Positions 46,297-55,683 are shown, numbered from the stretch's first letter. The stretch: DNA of 64,000 nt from Arcobacter defluvii (GCF_013201725.1 NZ_CP053835.1:2480001-2544000); one strand, 5' to 3'. Made by a program: numbers and translations. Notes: generated by a model from the letters alone, not told the origin.

Positions 46297-47760
46297 CTAC
46301 TTTATCATATCAATAGCAGTTTTTATAAAATCATCAGAAGTTGTTATTGATTTAGAATTAGCTTCAAATGCTTTTTGATAGATTAACAAAGTACTTAATG
46401 TATTACCAAAATTAACATTTGCATTTTCTAAAGAATTAGGTATAACTTTATTTAAATCATTTGCATTAAAAGCAACTCCTGATTCTTTTGTCACACTATA
46501 ATTATTACCGCCAGCAGCACTAAGTCCTTGAACATTTTTGAAACCAGCTGTATCTATTTTCCCTACTAAAAAATCATTATTATTATTCGATACATAGACA
46601 AATCCGTCATCAGAAATTGAAATATCTCCTTTTACATCTTGAACTAATCCTAATGCATTTAATCTAAGATTAATTTCATTACTACCTATTACAGAATTAT
46701 CTCCATAAGCTAAAATATTAGAAATTTCTAAAAATTTTGCTCCTGCATTTTCAATTGCCGTTTTTAATGCATTTCTTGAACTTTCAACCATTGATAATCC
46801 AGATCCTAAAATTGCATTTTGAACTTTTGTTACATTGACAAATTCATTATTAACTGTTGCATCTACTAAATTAAATTCTTTACCTGGAACTATTCCTTGT
46901 ATATTTAAAACTCCTGAATTAAAATCAACATTTGAAGTTAATCCCTGTATATTAGATATTTTATCTGATAACTTTTTTAATGTTGTTTCAATATCAGTAT
47001 CAAAATTTTGTCTTATTAGACTATTATTTATTGTTACAGATAAATAATCATTTTCATCTACTAATTGAGTTAATTGTGAAGAAAAATTTACTTGTGAAGA
47101 TTGTGTAGTTGAAGATAAAGACTGAGCATCTGGATTAGATTGAAAAAGTTTTAATTTTTCTACATAATCACTTATCATCATTTCAACATCATTTATTTTT
47201 GAACTTGCTGTTTTATAATTATTACCATTTTCAGTATCATCAACTGCTGAAGTATAATAATCTGTTGCACGAGCATTTATATTATAAACTGTTTTATTTG
47301 AATTAACATCAATTGATGCTAAATTTTTTGAAAATTCATTAGAAAATATATTATCAGCTACATCAGAAGAAATTACTGTTCTATTTTGTGGAGTTAATCC
47401 TAAAACTTTCATATGATCTTGAGTTTCAAGTAAACCATCTTCCGCTTGTTGGAAATCTCCAGCTCTTGTATAAAAGATATCTCCATTTGTTCTTTGCGAA
47501 ACTACAAAAAAACCATCTCCTTCTATAGCAACATCTAAGTTAACATTAGTTGGTTTAATATTCCCTTGTGTAAATTGCTTATCAATACTTTGAGTTCCAA
47601 CACCTTTTCCATATCCTGATTTATATAACATATCTTCAAATGTTATATTGTCTAATTTATGACCTACAGTATTAACATTAGATACATTATTTGATTCAAC
47701 AGATATTGCTTTGTCATAAGTTGAAATACCTGACATACCATTCCATAATGCACCTATCAT
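46297..47760 (-). CDS. Second FlgE-type hook protein (hook cap-proximal paralog)
   Basis: A 487-residue hook-like protein with rod/hook signatures at both ends (N-terminal SVESNNVSNVNTVGHKLDNITFEDM; C-terminal LLIYQKAFEANSKSITTSDDF) and IEGDGFFV near 82. It is shorter than FlgE at 44120. A second hook-like protein beside flgD is also known in Helicobacter and Campylobacter. It follows flgD and probably forms a distinct part of the hook or is needed for its growth. Confidence 0.82.
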   Translation of the reverse strand: MIGALWNGMSGISTYDKAISVESNNVSNVNTVGHKLDNITFEDMLYKSGYGKGVGTQSIDKQFTQGNIKPTNVNLDVAIEGDGFFVVSQRTNGDIFYTRAGDFQQAEDGLLETQDHMKVLGLTPQNRTVISSDVADNIFSNEFSKNLASIDVNSNKTVYNINARATDYYTSAVDDTENGNNYKTASSKINDVEMMISDYVEKLKLFQSNPDAQSLSSTTQSSQVNFSSQLTQLVDENDYLSVTINNSLIRQNFDTDIETTLKKLSDKISNIQGLTSNVDFNSGVLNIQGIVPGKEFNLVDATVNNEFVNVTKVQNAILGSGLSMVESSRNALKTAIENAGAKFLEISNILAYGDNSVIGSNEINLRLNALGLVQDVKGDISISDDGFVYVSNNNNDFLVGKIDTAGFKNVQGLSAAGGNNYSVTKESGVAFNANDLNKVIPNSLENANVNFGNTLSTLLIYQKAFEANSKSITTSDDFIKTAIDMIK

Positions 47761-47769
47761 TTAAAATCC

Positions 47770-48450
47770 TTAAAATATTTTTGTTATTGATGAAAAAGGT
47801 AAACTTGTTAATTCATCCGAATAAACTGCTGTAGAAACTCCAGCTAATGCATAGTTATGTTCAGCTATTATTTCATTATTTTCATCAAGTAGTGTTAATT
47901 TTCCATCACTAACTAAAGGTGTTCCGGGAGCAGTTAAAACTATTTTATTCCCTGTTTTTGCTCCATTTTCATCTAATATTTCACCATTTATATTATAATT
48001 TACTACTTCATTTTTTGAAGAATCAGCTGGATCTTGTAAAATAACTTTATCTTCTAGATATAAAATTTGTTGAGCTTTTACTTGTATTTCCCCATCTACA
48101 TTTTCAATTGATCTTACAGTATATGCTTTAGTTACACCGTCTTCTCCGATATTGCCATCTTCTATATTTTTACCTATAATTCCTGTAGCATTTGATAATG
48201 CAGTTTGAGAATATGCAGTTTGCATCTCTTGCATTGCTTTTATCATTTCTTGATTCGTATTCAATGTTGACATTTGCATTTGAGTAGATAACATCTGTGA
48301 TGAATCCATAGGTTTTGTAGGATCTTGTAATTTTAATTCTTGTATCATTAATTTTAAAAAATCATTACTTGTCAACTGATCATTACTAACTGAAGTTGTA
48401 TAAGAATTACCATCAACTCCAACTGCCGAACTAACTGAAACTTCTGCCAT
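47770..48450 (-). CDS. flgD: Flagellar hook capping protein FlgD
   Basis: A 226-residue protein that caps the growing hook and places FlgE subunits. The typical N-terminal stretch is present (LTSNDFLKLMIQELKLQDPTKPMDSSQML). Its C-terminal half carries Ig-like/FlgD domains. It lies 10 bp before the hook-like gene at 46297 and 9 bp after fliN. Confidence 0.93.
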   Translation of the reverse strand: MAEVSVSSAVGVDGNSYTTSVSNDQLTSNDFLKLMIQELKLQDPTKPMDSSQMLSTQMQMSTLNTNQEMIKAMQEMQTAYSQTALSNATGIIGKNIEDGNIGEDGVTKAYTVRSIENVDGEIQVKAQQILYLEDKVILQDPADSSKNEVVNYNINGEILDENGAKTGNKIVLTAPGTPLVSDGKLTLLDENNEIIAEHNYALAGVSTAVYSDELTSLPFSSITKIF

Positions 48451-48459
48451 TTTATTCTC

Positions 48460-48747
48460 CTATATCATATGTTCTTCAAAGAAATATCTAACAACATTAT
48501 CTGAATCCATAGAATCTTGAACTCTAACAGCTAATTTATCATCAATTACTATTATATCACCTGTACCTATGATTCTTGAATTTACATATATTTCTCCACC
48601 AGAACCTGCTGGTTTATGCAAAGAAATTATATCTCCATCAGTCAATTTAAGAAATTCTGAAATAGTTATATTCGTATTGCCTAACATCACATCGACAACT
48701 ATCTCAGTATCTACTAATAAATCATAATCTCTTTCACTAATTTCCAT
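48460..48747 (-). CDS. fliN: Flagellar switch protein FliN
   Basis: A 95-residue SpoA-domain protein (VVDVMLGNTNITISEFLKLTDGDIISL ... VNSRIIGTGDIIVIDDKLAVRV), the base ring of the C-ring. It has no N-terminal extension. The window thus encodes two SpoA proteins, this and the larger one at 40452. fliM was not found in the window. Confidence 0.9.
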   Translation of the reverse strand: MEISERDYDLLVDTEIVVDVMLGNTNITISEFLKLTDGDIISLHKPAGSGGEIYVNSRIIGTGDIIVIDDKLAVRVQDSMDSDNVVRYFFEEHMI

Positions 48748-48776
48748 TTAAATACTTTACCAAATTATTTTACTAA

Positions 48777-48785
48777 ATTATATCA
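48777..48785 (-). promoter_or_regulatory. Extended -10 before fliN
   Basis: TGATATAAT on the minus strand matches an extended -10 and lies about 30 bp before the fliN ATG, in a 75-bp gap after fliH. It may start a fliN-flgD-flgE transcript. The -35 region is poor. Confidence 0.45.
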
Positions 48786-48822
48786 TAAAGTTGTACTATT
48801 TTTATTAATCAAACAATTTTAA

Positions 48823-49482
48823 TTATATAACTAAATCTAAGGACTCTAACATTGAAGCGACTTTTGATTCAATATTCCCATCAAAATTTCCTAAATCACT
48901 TGCAATTACTACTCCACCTGCTATAACATTTGGATCTTGATGTAGCTCAATAAAAGGTTCTAAATTTAATTGTGATTTTAATATTTCATAATCTTTTGGG
49001 TTTAGATGTATTTGTACTTTTGATGCAGTTTTTATTTTATCAAGTAAATGATTTATTGTTTGTTTTGCAATTTTTGCTGAATTTTCTCCAACTTCTATGT
49101 TTATAATTTTTTGTGCAATAGAAATAGAAGTTTTCAATAATTTAGTTTCCATTTGAAAAGTTGCTTGTTCGAAAAATGCAGCATAATTTTTTAGATCTTT
49201 TATTGCTTGAACAACTTGTGCATCAATATCTTTGCCCTTAATTCCATCATTTTCTATATTTGTAACTTTTGCTGATATTTCATTTAATTTTGCACTTAAA
49301 TTTCTAACTTCAATTAATAAAGGATCCACTTTACCATTTATTTCTCTATCATCCAAAATTGCATTAGAATTACCTACTGTATTAGTTTCAATATTATTGT
49401 TAATAAAATTTCCCAATTCATATTTTTGAACATCATCATTTTTACTTATTATTCTTGCACTTGAGTATACATTATCAGCCAT
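48823..49482 (-). CDS. fliH: Flagellar export regulator FliH
   Basis: A 219-residue protein that binds FliI and docks it on the C-ring. It has a variable charged N-terminus, a coiled-coil centre (about 75-135) and the C-terminal V-ATPase E-like domain (KTSISIAQKIINIEVGEN ... HLNPKDYEILKSQL). It follows fliG with a one-base overlap. Confidence 0.9.
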   Translation of the reverse strand: MADNVYSSARIISKNDDVQKYELGNFINNNIETNTVGNSNAILDDREINGKVDPLLIEVRNLSAKLNEISAKVTNIENDGIKGKDIDAQVVQAIKDLKNYAAFFEQATFQMETKLLKTSISIAQKIINIEVGENSAKIAKQTINHLLDKIKTASKVQIHLNPKDYEILKSQLNLEPFIELHQDPNVIAGGVVIASDLGNFDGNIESKVASMLESLDLVI

Positions 49483-50486
49483 TAGTTATTCTCTCTATCA
49501 ATTAATCCGTCTTCAATCATTTTTTGAGCAACATCTAACATTTTTCTTTGTGCGGCTTCAATATCTTTGATTTTAACTTTATTTGACATTTCAAACTCTT
49601 CTTTAAATCTATCTCTAGCCCGTTGAGACATAGAATTTGTAACTTTTTCCATTTCATCTTCAGTTGCATTCTTCATTGCAATTACAACATCTGCTGTTTC
49701 TACATTTTGTAAAATTTTCATAATATATTCTGTATCTAAATTTAATAAGTCTTCAAATACAAACATGTTTTCTTTAATTTTTGTTGCAAGTGAAGTATCT
49801 ATACCATTTATATTTTTAAGTATATCCTGAGCTTTTGGTCCCAATTTATTTAACATATCAGCCACAACTTTTACTCCACCTACATCAATAATTGATGATA
49901 ATAAAGATTCAAGTTTTTTCTCTAAGACTAAAGAAATTGTTCTTACAACATCAGGAGATACATCTTTTATAGTTGCAATCTGGATAGTTACTTTTACTCT
50001 TATTTCTTCATCAAGTTGCATTAGAACTTCAGCTGATTTTGAAGGTTCCATATGTGATAAAATTACTGCTATTGTATGAGGAGATTCATCTTTAATGAAA
50101 TCACTTAATTGTTTTGGATTTATACCATCAAGATATGAAAATGCTTGTGAAGCTAGCTTCATTCTTGAAAGTTTTGCTAAAACTTCATCTGCTTCAGCTT
50201 TCCCTAAAGATTTATATAAAATATCTCTTGCAAAATCATAACCACCTGAACTTATAAAACTTTTAGTTCTTGCATATAAATGAAATTCCTCTAATATTGC
50301 TAAAGAAATATCTTTATTTATTGATGATATTTGAGTAATTGATGTAGAAATATTTTCTACCATTTCTTTTGGTAAATGTTGAAAAATTTTAACAGTTGAA
50401 TCTTCACCAATTAAGACAAAGAATCTTGCAACTTTTTCTATCATAGACATTCCTCTTAGAATATCATTTTCTTTTGTCTCTGCCAT
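49482..50486 (-). CDS. fliG: Flagellar motor switch protein FliG
   Basis: A 334-residue torque-generating ring protein of normal length. It has the N-terminal FliF-binding domain, a middle domain with the EHPQTIA-like segment (DESPHTIAVILSHME, near 130-145) and a C-terminal charged helix (MSQRARDRFKEEFEM near 285) that contacts MotA. It lies 10 bp after fliF. Confidence 0.97.
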   Translation of the reverse strand: MAETKENDILRGMSMIEKVARFFVLIGEDSTVKIFQHLPKEMVENISTSITQISSINKDISLAILEEFHLYARTKSFISSGGYDFARDILYKSLGKAEADEVLAKLSRMKLASQAFSYLDGINPKQLSDFIKDESPHTIAVILSHMEPSKSAEVLMQLDEEIRVKVTIQIATIKDVSPDVVRTISLVLEKKLESLLSSIIDVGGVKVVADMLNKLGPKAQDILKNINGIDTSLATKIKENMFVFEDLLNLDTEYIMKILQNVETADVVIAMKNATEDEMEKVTNSMSQRARDRFKEEFEMSNKVKIKDIEAAQRKMLDVAQKMIEDGLIDRENN

Positions 50487-50496
50487 TCTTTAGCCT

Positions 50497-52215
50497 TTAT
50501 TTAAAATTACTATTACCCTCATTCAACAATAACTCAATCATTCTTGCAACTTCTGCAGGATTATTATTTATCTCTTTATCTAATTCTTCAATAAATACTT
50601 CATATCTTGCAGCTGATTCTTCATCTAAACCTTCAATATTATTTAATATTTGGCTTTTTACTTTTGATTTTAATCGTCCTTGTGCAGTACTTGAATCAAA
50701 TTCATTTTCATAATCAGTTAACATATCTTTAACTAAATTTTCATCATCACCATCAACTTTTTGTCTTGTTCCATCACCTAAAATTACAATATCATTTGAA
50801 GCAATAAATTTCTTATAAAATATAAATAATAATATTGCAGCAATTAAATATTGTATATATTCACTAAAATCTTTCAGAATAGACTTTATCATAGAAATTG
50901 TATCTACTGATTCATTATCAATTACCACTGCATTACCATTTGCATCTACTGTTTGAGCAACTTGATCCAATGGTTTAACACCAATAAATTTAAAGTTTTT
51001 AACAGTAATTTTGTCTCCTCTTACTTTATCATAACCTATCGTATCTTGAACAACAGATTCTAAAGAAGTTATAAATTCATCTTTATTTGGAATATCTTTT
51101 AAAACTGATGAATCAAATGTAACAGCTGCAGTTATTCTTTTTATATTTGTATAGTTATTATCTTTTTGACTAATAACTTTTTTAGAGATTTCATAATTAG
51201 TAACAGTATTTGTTCCTTCGTTATTTGAAGCTATATTTGTGTTACCAGTACCAGTTGTAGGTGTTTGAATATTATTATCTACACCTGCAACACCTCCAGT
51301 ATTTGATGGCATTCCTTGAGAATTAGATGTATTTTCTATCACTTGTTGTGAACGAATACTTCCCTCTGGATTATATATCTCTTCTTCAACATCTTTTTTT
51401 ACAAAATCTAAGGATACAGTAACTTTAGCTACAACTCTACCAACTCCTACAAATGGTTCTAAAAGAGCAACTATTTTCTTTGCATAATCTTCTTCTAAAT
51501 TCTCTTTGTATTTATTTTGTGTAGTAGATTTTTGATTATTTATATCATCAGCTGACATTTCAAGTAAACTTCCATCTTGATCAATTAATTGAATATTTTC
51601 ATGTTTCAAATCTGGAACAGCTGATGCAATGAAATTTTTAATTCCATCTATTTGCTTTTGAGTTAAAAAAACGCCAGGTTTTAATGATAACATAGCTGAA
51701 GCTGTCGTGTCACCTTTTTTTTCAGTAAAAATTGTATCTTTTGGAATAGCTATTTTTACACTAGCTCGTAAAACACCTGTTAACGATTCTAAAGAACGAG
51801 ACAATTCACCTTCAAGTGCTCTTAGATACTTTACTTTATTCTCAAAATTTGTTGTACCTAAAGATGATTTTTCAAATATTTCCCAACCAACATGTTTACT
51901 TGTTGCCGCTTCACTTGTAACTAATTTAATTTTTGCAATATTTATAAACTCTTTTGAAGTTTTTAACGTTAGATTATTTCCTGATCCAACAACAGCAAAT
52001 TGAATTCCTGAAGCTTCAAGTTCATCGCTAGCAAGCATAACCTGCGATTTTGTTAAGTTTGATGCAATCGTGTAATTTAATTTCTTATCTTCTGCTTTTA
52101 CACTAGAATAAATTAATAATCCAACCAATAAAATAAATAATAGAGAAAACCCTCCTATTATTACAGCTCTTTGTGCTGCATTTAAATTATTTATAAACTT
52201 TAAAAGTTGATCCAT
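50497..52215 (-). CDS. fliF: Flagellar MS-ring protein FliF
   Basis: A 572-residue protein with two membrane helices (about 17-37 and 440-460). The periplasmic ring-building motifs lie between them, including RALEGELSRSLESL near 125 and KPGVFLTQKQIDGIKNFIASAVP near 180. The C-terminal FliG-binding tail closes it. It is the founding structure of the basal body and lies 16 bp after flgB. Confidence 0.97.
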   Translation of the reverse strand: MDQLLKFINNLNAAQRAVIIGGFSLLFILLVGLLIYSSVKAEDKKLNYTIASNLTKSQVMLASDELEASGIQFAVVGSGNNLTLKTSKEFINIAKIKLVTSEAATSKHVGWEIFEKSSLGTTNFENKVKYLRALEGELSRSLESLTGVLRASVKIAIPKDTIFTEKKGDTTASAMLSLKPGVFLTQKQIDGIKNFIASAVPDLKHENIQLIDQDGSLLEMSADDINNQKSTTQNKYKENLEEDYAKKIVALLEPFVGVGRVVAKVTVSLDFVKKDVEEEIYNPEGSIRSQQVIENTSNSQGMPSNTGGVAGVDNNIQTPTTGTGNTNIASNNEGTNTVTNYEISKKVISQKDNNYTNIKRITAAVTFDSSVLKDIPNKDEFITSLESVVQDTIGYDKVRGDKITVKNFKFIGVKPLDQVAQTVDANGNAVVIDNESVDTISMIKSILKDFSEYIQYLIAAILLFIFYKKFIASNDIVILGDGTRQKVDGDDENLVKDMLTDYENEFDSSTAQGRLKSKVKSQILNNIEGLDEESAARYEVFIEELDKEINNNPAEVARMIELLLNEGNSNFK

Positions 52216-52231
52216 TAAATACTTATCCTAA

Positions 52232-52639
52232 TTAATTTTTTGCAGAAGATTCAACCACTGATCTAAATAATCTTGAATCTCTTTTTATTGATGATTGAAT
52301 TGCATCGAATATAATTTTATTTTTGGCTTGTTCACTCATTTGGCTATCTAAATTTACATTATTTCCATCATTTTGTTCTTCTAATCCCTGAACATTTACC
52401 AATTTAGGATTTGTATTATTTGATAAAGGATCTACTGTTGACAAATGTTTTGAGTTTGTTTGTTTTAACTGTAAACTATTATTAAATAAAGCATTATTTA
52501 ATTCATCTTGAAATACTAAATCTTTAGTTTTATAATTTGGAGTATTTATATTAGCAATATTACTTGAAATAACTTTCTGTCTTTCTCCTCTAAAATTTAA
52601 CTGATTAAAAAGTGTGCTAGATATACTACTTGCTTCCAT
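52232..52639 (-). CDS. flgB: Flagellar proximal rod protein FlgB
   Basis: A 135-residue rod subunit with the characteristic NLNFRGERQKVISSNIANINTPNYKTKDLVFQDEL-type N-terminus. Only the upstream neighbour (FlgF-like) is another rod gene; flgC and fliE lie about 17 kb downstream. Start overlaps the upstream stop (TAATG). Confidence 0.92.
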   Translation of the reverse strand: MEASSISSTLFNQLNFRGERQKVISSNIANINTPNYKTKDLVFQDELNNALFNNSLQLKQTNSKHLSTVDPLSNNTNPKLVNVQGLEEQNDGNNVNLDSQMSEQAKNKIIFDAIQSSIKRDSRLFRSVVESSAKN

Positions 52640-53358
52640 TATTTAGTATTGCTCCCAATTTTTTCTATTAAGCCTGCATTTAATTCATCAATTGATTTTA
52701 TTGCTTTTTGAGATTGTTCAAATCTTCTATGTGCATCAATTAATTCTACCATTGCACTAACTGAATTTACATTTGATTGTTCTATTGCACCTTGAACAAC
52801 CATATTATCATTATTTTCAAAGACTTCCATATCATTTTGATCTTTTATCTTATAAGTATTATCTCCTAATTTTTCTAAATTAGTATATGGGATTTTTACA
52901 ACTCCAACTTGTGATTCAAAGCCATTTTCAATAACAATAGGTTCATTATCTGCATTTAACACATTATTTCCATTTGAATCAACTAAAAAGTTATCCAAAT
53001 TCTTAAATGCACCATCTCTTGTATAAACTATATCTCCATTTGAATTTTGAATTTTGAAAAATGTATCAGATGCATTTAAAGCAAAATCTAAAGTATTCCC
53101 AGTCATAACAATAGGCCCCATTTCTGAATTAATATATTTTGAATCAATTTTAGGAATGTTATTTGTTACTTCATTTATTTTAGTAGGTGCTTTATTTTCA
53201 GCTTGCATTCTTTCTAAATAATAATTAAAAGTTGTCTCTGTTGTACCTTCTTGTTTAAATCCATAAGTATTTACATTTGCTAAATTATTACTAATTTGAT
53301 CTAAACGATTAATTTGATTAATCATCGATGCAGCAAGAGGATAAACACCTTGATTCAT
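52639..53358 (-). CDS. flgF: Flagellar proximal rod protein FlgF
   Basis: A 239-residue protein of the FlgF/FlgG family with SMINQINRLDQISNNLANVNTYGFKQEG at the N-terminus and the C-terminal AHRRFEQSQKAIKSIDEL helix. It is shorter and more divergent than the FlgG at 54873, hence FlgF. Confidence 0.82.
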   Translation of the reverse strand: MNQGVYPLAASMINQINRLDQISNNLANVNTYGFKQEGTTETTFNYYLERMQAENKAPTKINEVTNNIPKIDSKYINSEMGPIVMTGNTLDFALNASDTFFKIQNSNGDIVYTRDGAFKNLDNFLVDSNGNNVLNADNEPIVIENGFESQVGVVKIPYTNLEKLGDNTYKIKDQNDMEVFENNDNMVVQGAIEQSNVNSVSAMVELIDAHRRFEQSQKAIKSIDELNAGLIEKIGSNTK

Positions 53359-53376
53359 ACTATATTCTCCCTTTTA

Positions 53377-54324
53377 TTATTTATTGTTTGAAAATTCAGC
53401 TATCAATTTATCTAAATCATCACCTATTAAATCATCTGTGTCATCTCCATGAATATGTTTGGCAACAGCAATATCCTTAGAGTTACCATCATCTTCAAAT
53501 AAATTGTTTAGATATAAAGATAATTTTCTAATAACAGACATTACTCTTTCGATTTTTTGTCTATTTATATCATTAAATTGCATTAATTCCATTGCTTGAA
53601 AAATTTTATTATCTTCTTCATTTAATAAATTTTTTAAGTTAACTAATGAACTGTTCATTATATTTGCATTATGTAAATACCCATCAAAAACTTTTATGTT
53701 TGGAAATTTATTATTTAAAGAAGTTAATAAATTTATTTGAGAATTTATAAAATTTTCATATTCTTTAAAACTTTTTCTAATTTCATTATTGTTATCTAAA
53801 GTTAAACTTAAAACATCAAATATCTGAGAAACTTTTTCTTCAGAATCATTAGCAACTTGGGTAAGCTGATTAACAACTTTTGTATCTTTCTCAGCAGGCA
53901 AAGGAAAAACTCCTTCATTTATTTTTGTTGAAGTCCAATCTTTCACAATATCATCTTCTGATCTTTCAATTTTTTTTGTTTCTAAAGGTTCAGTTTTTAC
54001 TTCATCTTCAATAGGTAATATCTCTTCAACTGCTTCTTCTTTCGAAGGGCTTGATTCAATATCATTTAGTAAATCTTCTAACTCACTATTTTTTATAAAA
54101 CTATCAATTTCATTTTCATTAGTATTATTTTCATCAATTTTTGAAACAGATATTTCTTCTTCTGTATTTATATCTTCTTTTAAATCTTCCGTTTGAGATA
54201 ATAATTCTTCAATTTCTTTAGTATTCACTTTTGCTGTTTCAGTTACATCTTCAGATTCACTATTATCATCTGCAATGTCCAAACCATTCATTAAAGCTTC
54301 TATCTCTTCTTGACTCATACTCAT
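53377..54324 (-). CDS. cheZ: CheZ-like CheY phosphatase with FliM-like CheY-docking motifs
   Basis: A 315-residue cytoplasmic protein. The last third matches CheZ: AMELMQFNDINRQKIERVMSVIRKL (244-268), in which Asp252 and Gln256 match the catalytic D-x3-Q of CheZ. The end DDLDKLIAEF (302-311) resembles CheZ's CheY-binding tail. Unusually the N-terminus starts SQEEIEALMNGL (4-15), like the FliM peptide that binds CheY-P. Related motifs follow: TKEIEELLSQ (35-44) and NEIDSFI/SELEDLLNDI (71-89). The rest of 1-130 is acidic and probably disordered. It lies 14 bp after cheY. The likely role is dephosphorylating CheY-P at or near the motor. Confidence 0.75.
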   Translation of the reverse strand: MSMSQEEIEALMNGLDIADDNSESEDVTETAKVNTKEIEELLSQTEDLKEDINTEEEISVSKIDENNTNENEIDSFIKNSELEDLLNDIESSPSKEEAVEEILPIEDEVKTEPLETKKIERSEDDIVKDWTSTKINEGVFPLPAEKDTKVVNQLTQVANDSEEKVSQIFDVLSLTLDNNNEIRKSFKEYENFINSQINLLTSLNNKFPNIKVFDGYLHNANIMNSSLVNLKNLLNEEDNKIFQAMELMQFNDINRQKIERVMSVIRKLSLYLNNLFEDDGNSKDIAVAKHIHGDDTDDLIGDDLDKLIAEFSNNK

Positions 54325-54338
54325 GATAAGACCTTATA

Positions 54339-54710
54339 TTATTTTTTCAATACTCCATCAAGTTTTTCTTTCAAAACTTCTGCATTAAATGGCTTAACGA
54401 TATAATTATTAACTCCTGCTTTTAAAGCAGCAATAACCTCACCTTTTCCACCTTCTGTTGTAATCATTATTATTGGCGTTTTCTGATGTGTTCCCTCAGA
54501 TCTAACTTTTTTTACTAATTCTAAACCGTTCATATTTGGCATATTCCAGTCTGTTAGTATAACATCATAATGAGCTTCACTAAGTAATTTCCAAGCTTTT
54601 AATCCATCTTCAGCTTCTTCGAAATTTTCTCTAGCGAATCCTAATTGCATAACTACATTTCCAATGATTCTTCTCATTGTAGAGCTATCATCAACTATTA
54701 GAATCTTCAT
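54339..54710 (-). CDS. cheY: Chemotaxis response regulator CheY
   Basis: A 123-residue single receiver domain. Acidic pocket DD (7-8), phosphorylated Asp54 in ILTDWNMP, switch Thr84-Thr85 and Lys106 in VKPF are all present. I use the ATG at 54708-54710 rather than the adjacent TTG, because a GGGA lies at the right distance. It is the first gene of the long minus-strand array and is next to the CheZ-like gene. No CheA or CheW gene is in the window. Confidence 0.95.
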   Translation of the reverse strand: MKILIVDDSSTMRRIIGNVVMQLGFARENFEEAEDGLKAWKLLSEAHYDVILTDWNMPNMNGLELVKKVRSEGTHQKTPIIMITTEGGKGEVIAALKAGVNNYIVKPFNAEVLKEKLDGVLKK

Positions 54711-54713
54711 CAA

Positions 54714-54872
54714 CTATCCCTTATAATTAAATAAATCTTTTCAGTAAATATGCATTATATATAATTTGTTTTAAATTTACACTTAATATTTATAAAAATA
54801 ATTTATACAATTTATCTAAATTTAATTATTCTTAAAATATAATTAAAGATAAGTAAAACTAAAGGATTTTCT
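54714..54872. promoter_or_regulatory. Divergent promoter region of cheY and flgG
   Basis: This A/T-rich 159-bp gap contains no gene. A minus-strand -10 (TATAAT, 54754-54759) lies 43 bp before cheY, and a plus-strand -10 (TATAAT, 54838-54843) lies 29 bp before flgG. Neither has a convincing -35. It is the only obvious major start point for the 36-kb flagellar array. Confidence 0.5.
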
Positions 54873-55661
54873 ATGATTAGAGGACTTTATACAGCAGCTA
54901 CAGGAATGAATTCAATGCAACATCAAATTGATGTTACATCTAACAATATTGCAAATGTTAATACTACTGGATTTAAGCAAGATAGAGCCGAATTTCAAGA
55001 TTTAATGTATGAAACATTAAATTATACCGCTGGACAAACAACTCAAACAACAATAAATCCTACAGGTATTGATGTTGGACTTGGAGTTAGAATCTCTAAC
55101 ATACAAAAAAACTTTACAGAAGGTGATTTAAAACCTACAGCAGGTGATCTTGATTTAGCTATACAGGGAAAAGGTTTCTTCCAAATAACATTACCTAGTG
55201 GAGAAACTGCCTATACAAGAAATGGTAATTTTAAATTAAATGAAGAGGGTTCAATAGTAAATGGAAATGGCTATTTACTATCTCCTGAAATTGTAATTCC
55301 TGATAATGTTACTGATGTAACAATTGCTAAGGATGGAACAGTTACAGCAAAAGATGCACAAACAAATGATACTGTTGATTTAGGACAAATAACTCTTGCT
55401 GATTTTATAAATCCAGCCGGATTAGTTCCTCTTGGTGAATCTTTATATATGCAAAGTGCCGCATCAGGAGATGTGCTTGAAGGTAATCCAACAACTGATC
55501 AATTTGGAAGTGTACAACAAGGTATGATTGAAACTTCTAATGTAAAATTAGTAAATGAAATGGTTGATTTAATTACAGCACAACGTGCTTATGAAGCAAA
55601 TTCTAAAGCAATTACTACAGCAGATAGTATGCTTGATACGGTAAATAGATTAAAAAATTAA
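54873..55661 (+). CDS. flgG: Flagellar distal rod protein FlgG
   Basis: A 262-residue distal rod subunit of standard length. N-terminal ATGMNSMQHQIDVTSNNIANVNTTGFKQDRAEFQD and C-terminal LITAQRAYEANSKAITTADSMLDTVNRLKN are textbook FlgG. It is the only core flagellar structural gene here on the plus strand, divergent from cheY. Confidence 0.97.
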   Translation: MIRGLYTAATGMNSMQHQIDVTSNNIANVNTTGFKQDRAEFQDLMYETLNYTAGQTTQTTINPTGIDVGLGVRISNIQKNFTEGDLKPTAGDLDLAIQGKGFFQITLPSGETAYTRNGNFKLNEEGSIVNGNGYLLSPEIVIPDNVTDVTIAKDGTVTAKDAQTNDTVDLGQITLADFINPAGLVPLGESLYMQSAASGDVLEGNPTTDQFGSVQQGMIETSNVKLVNEMVDLITAQRAYEANSKAITTADSMLDTVNRLKN

Positions 55662-55683
55662 TTTAGTTAGTTTGTATTAATAT

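Noticed and set aside
48460-54324. Conclusion that fliM is missing from the organism
   Set aside because: It is only absent from this window; fliP, fliQ and others are also outside.
18323-54710. Phage or integrated island covering the flagellar block
   Set aside because: No integrase, transposase, terminal repeats or composition shift was visible, and the genes are core flagellar.
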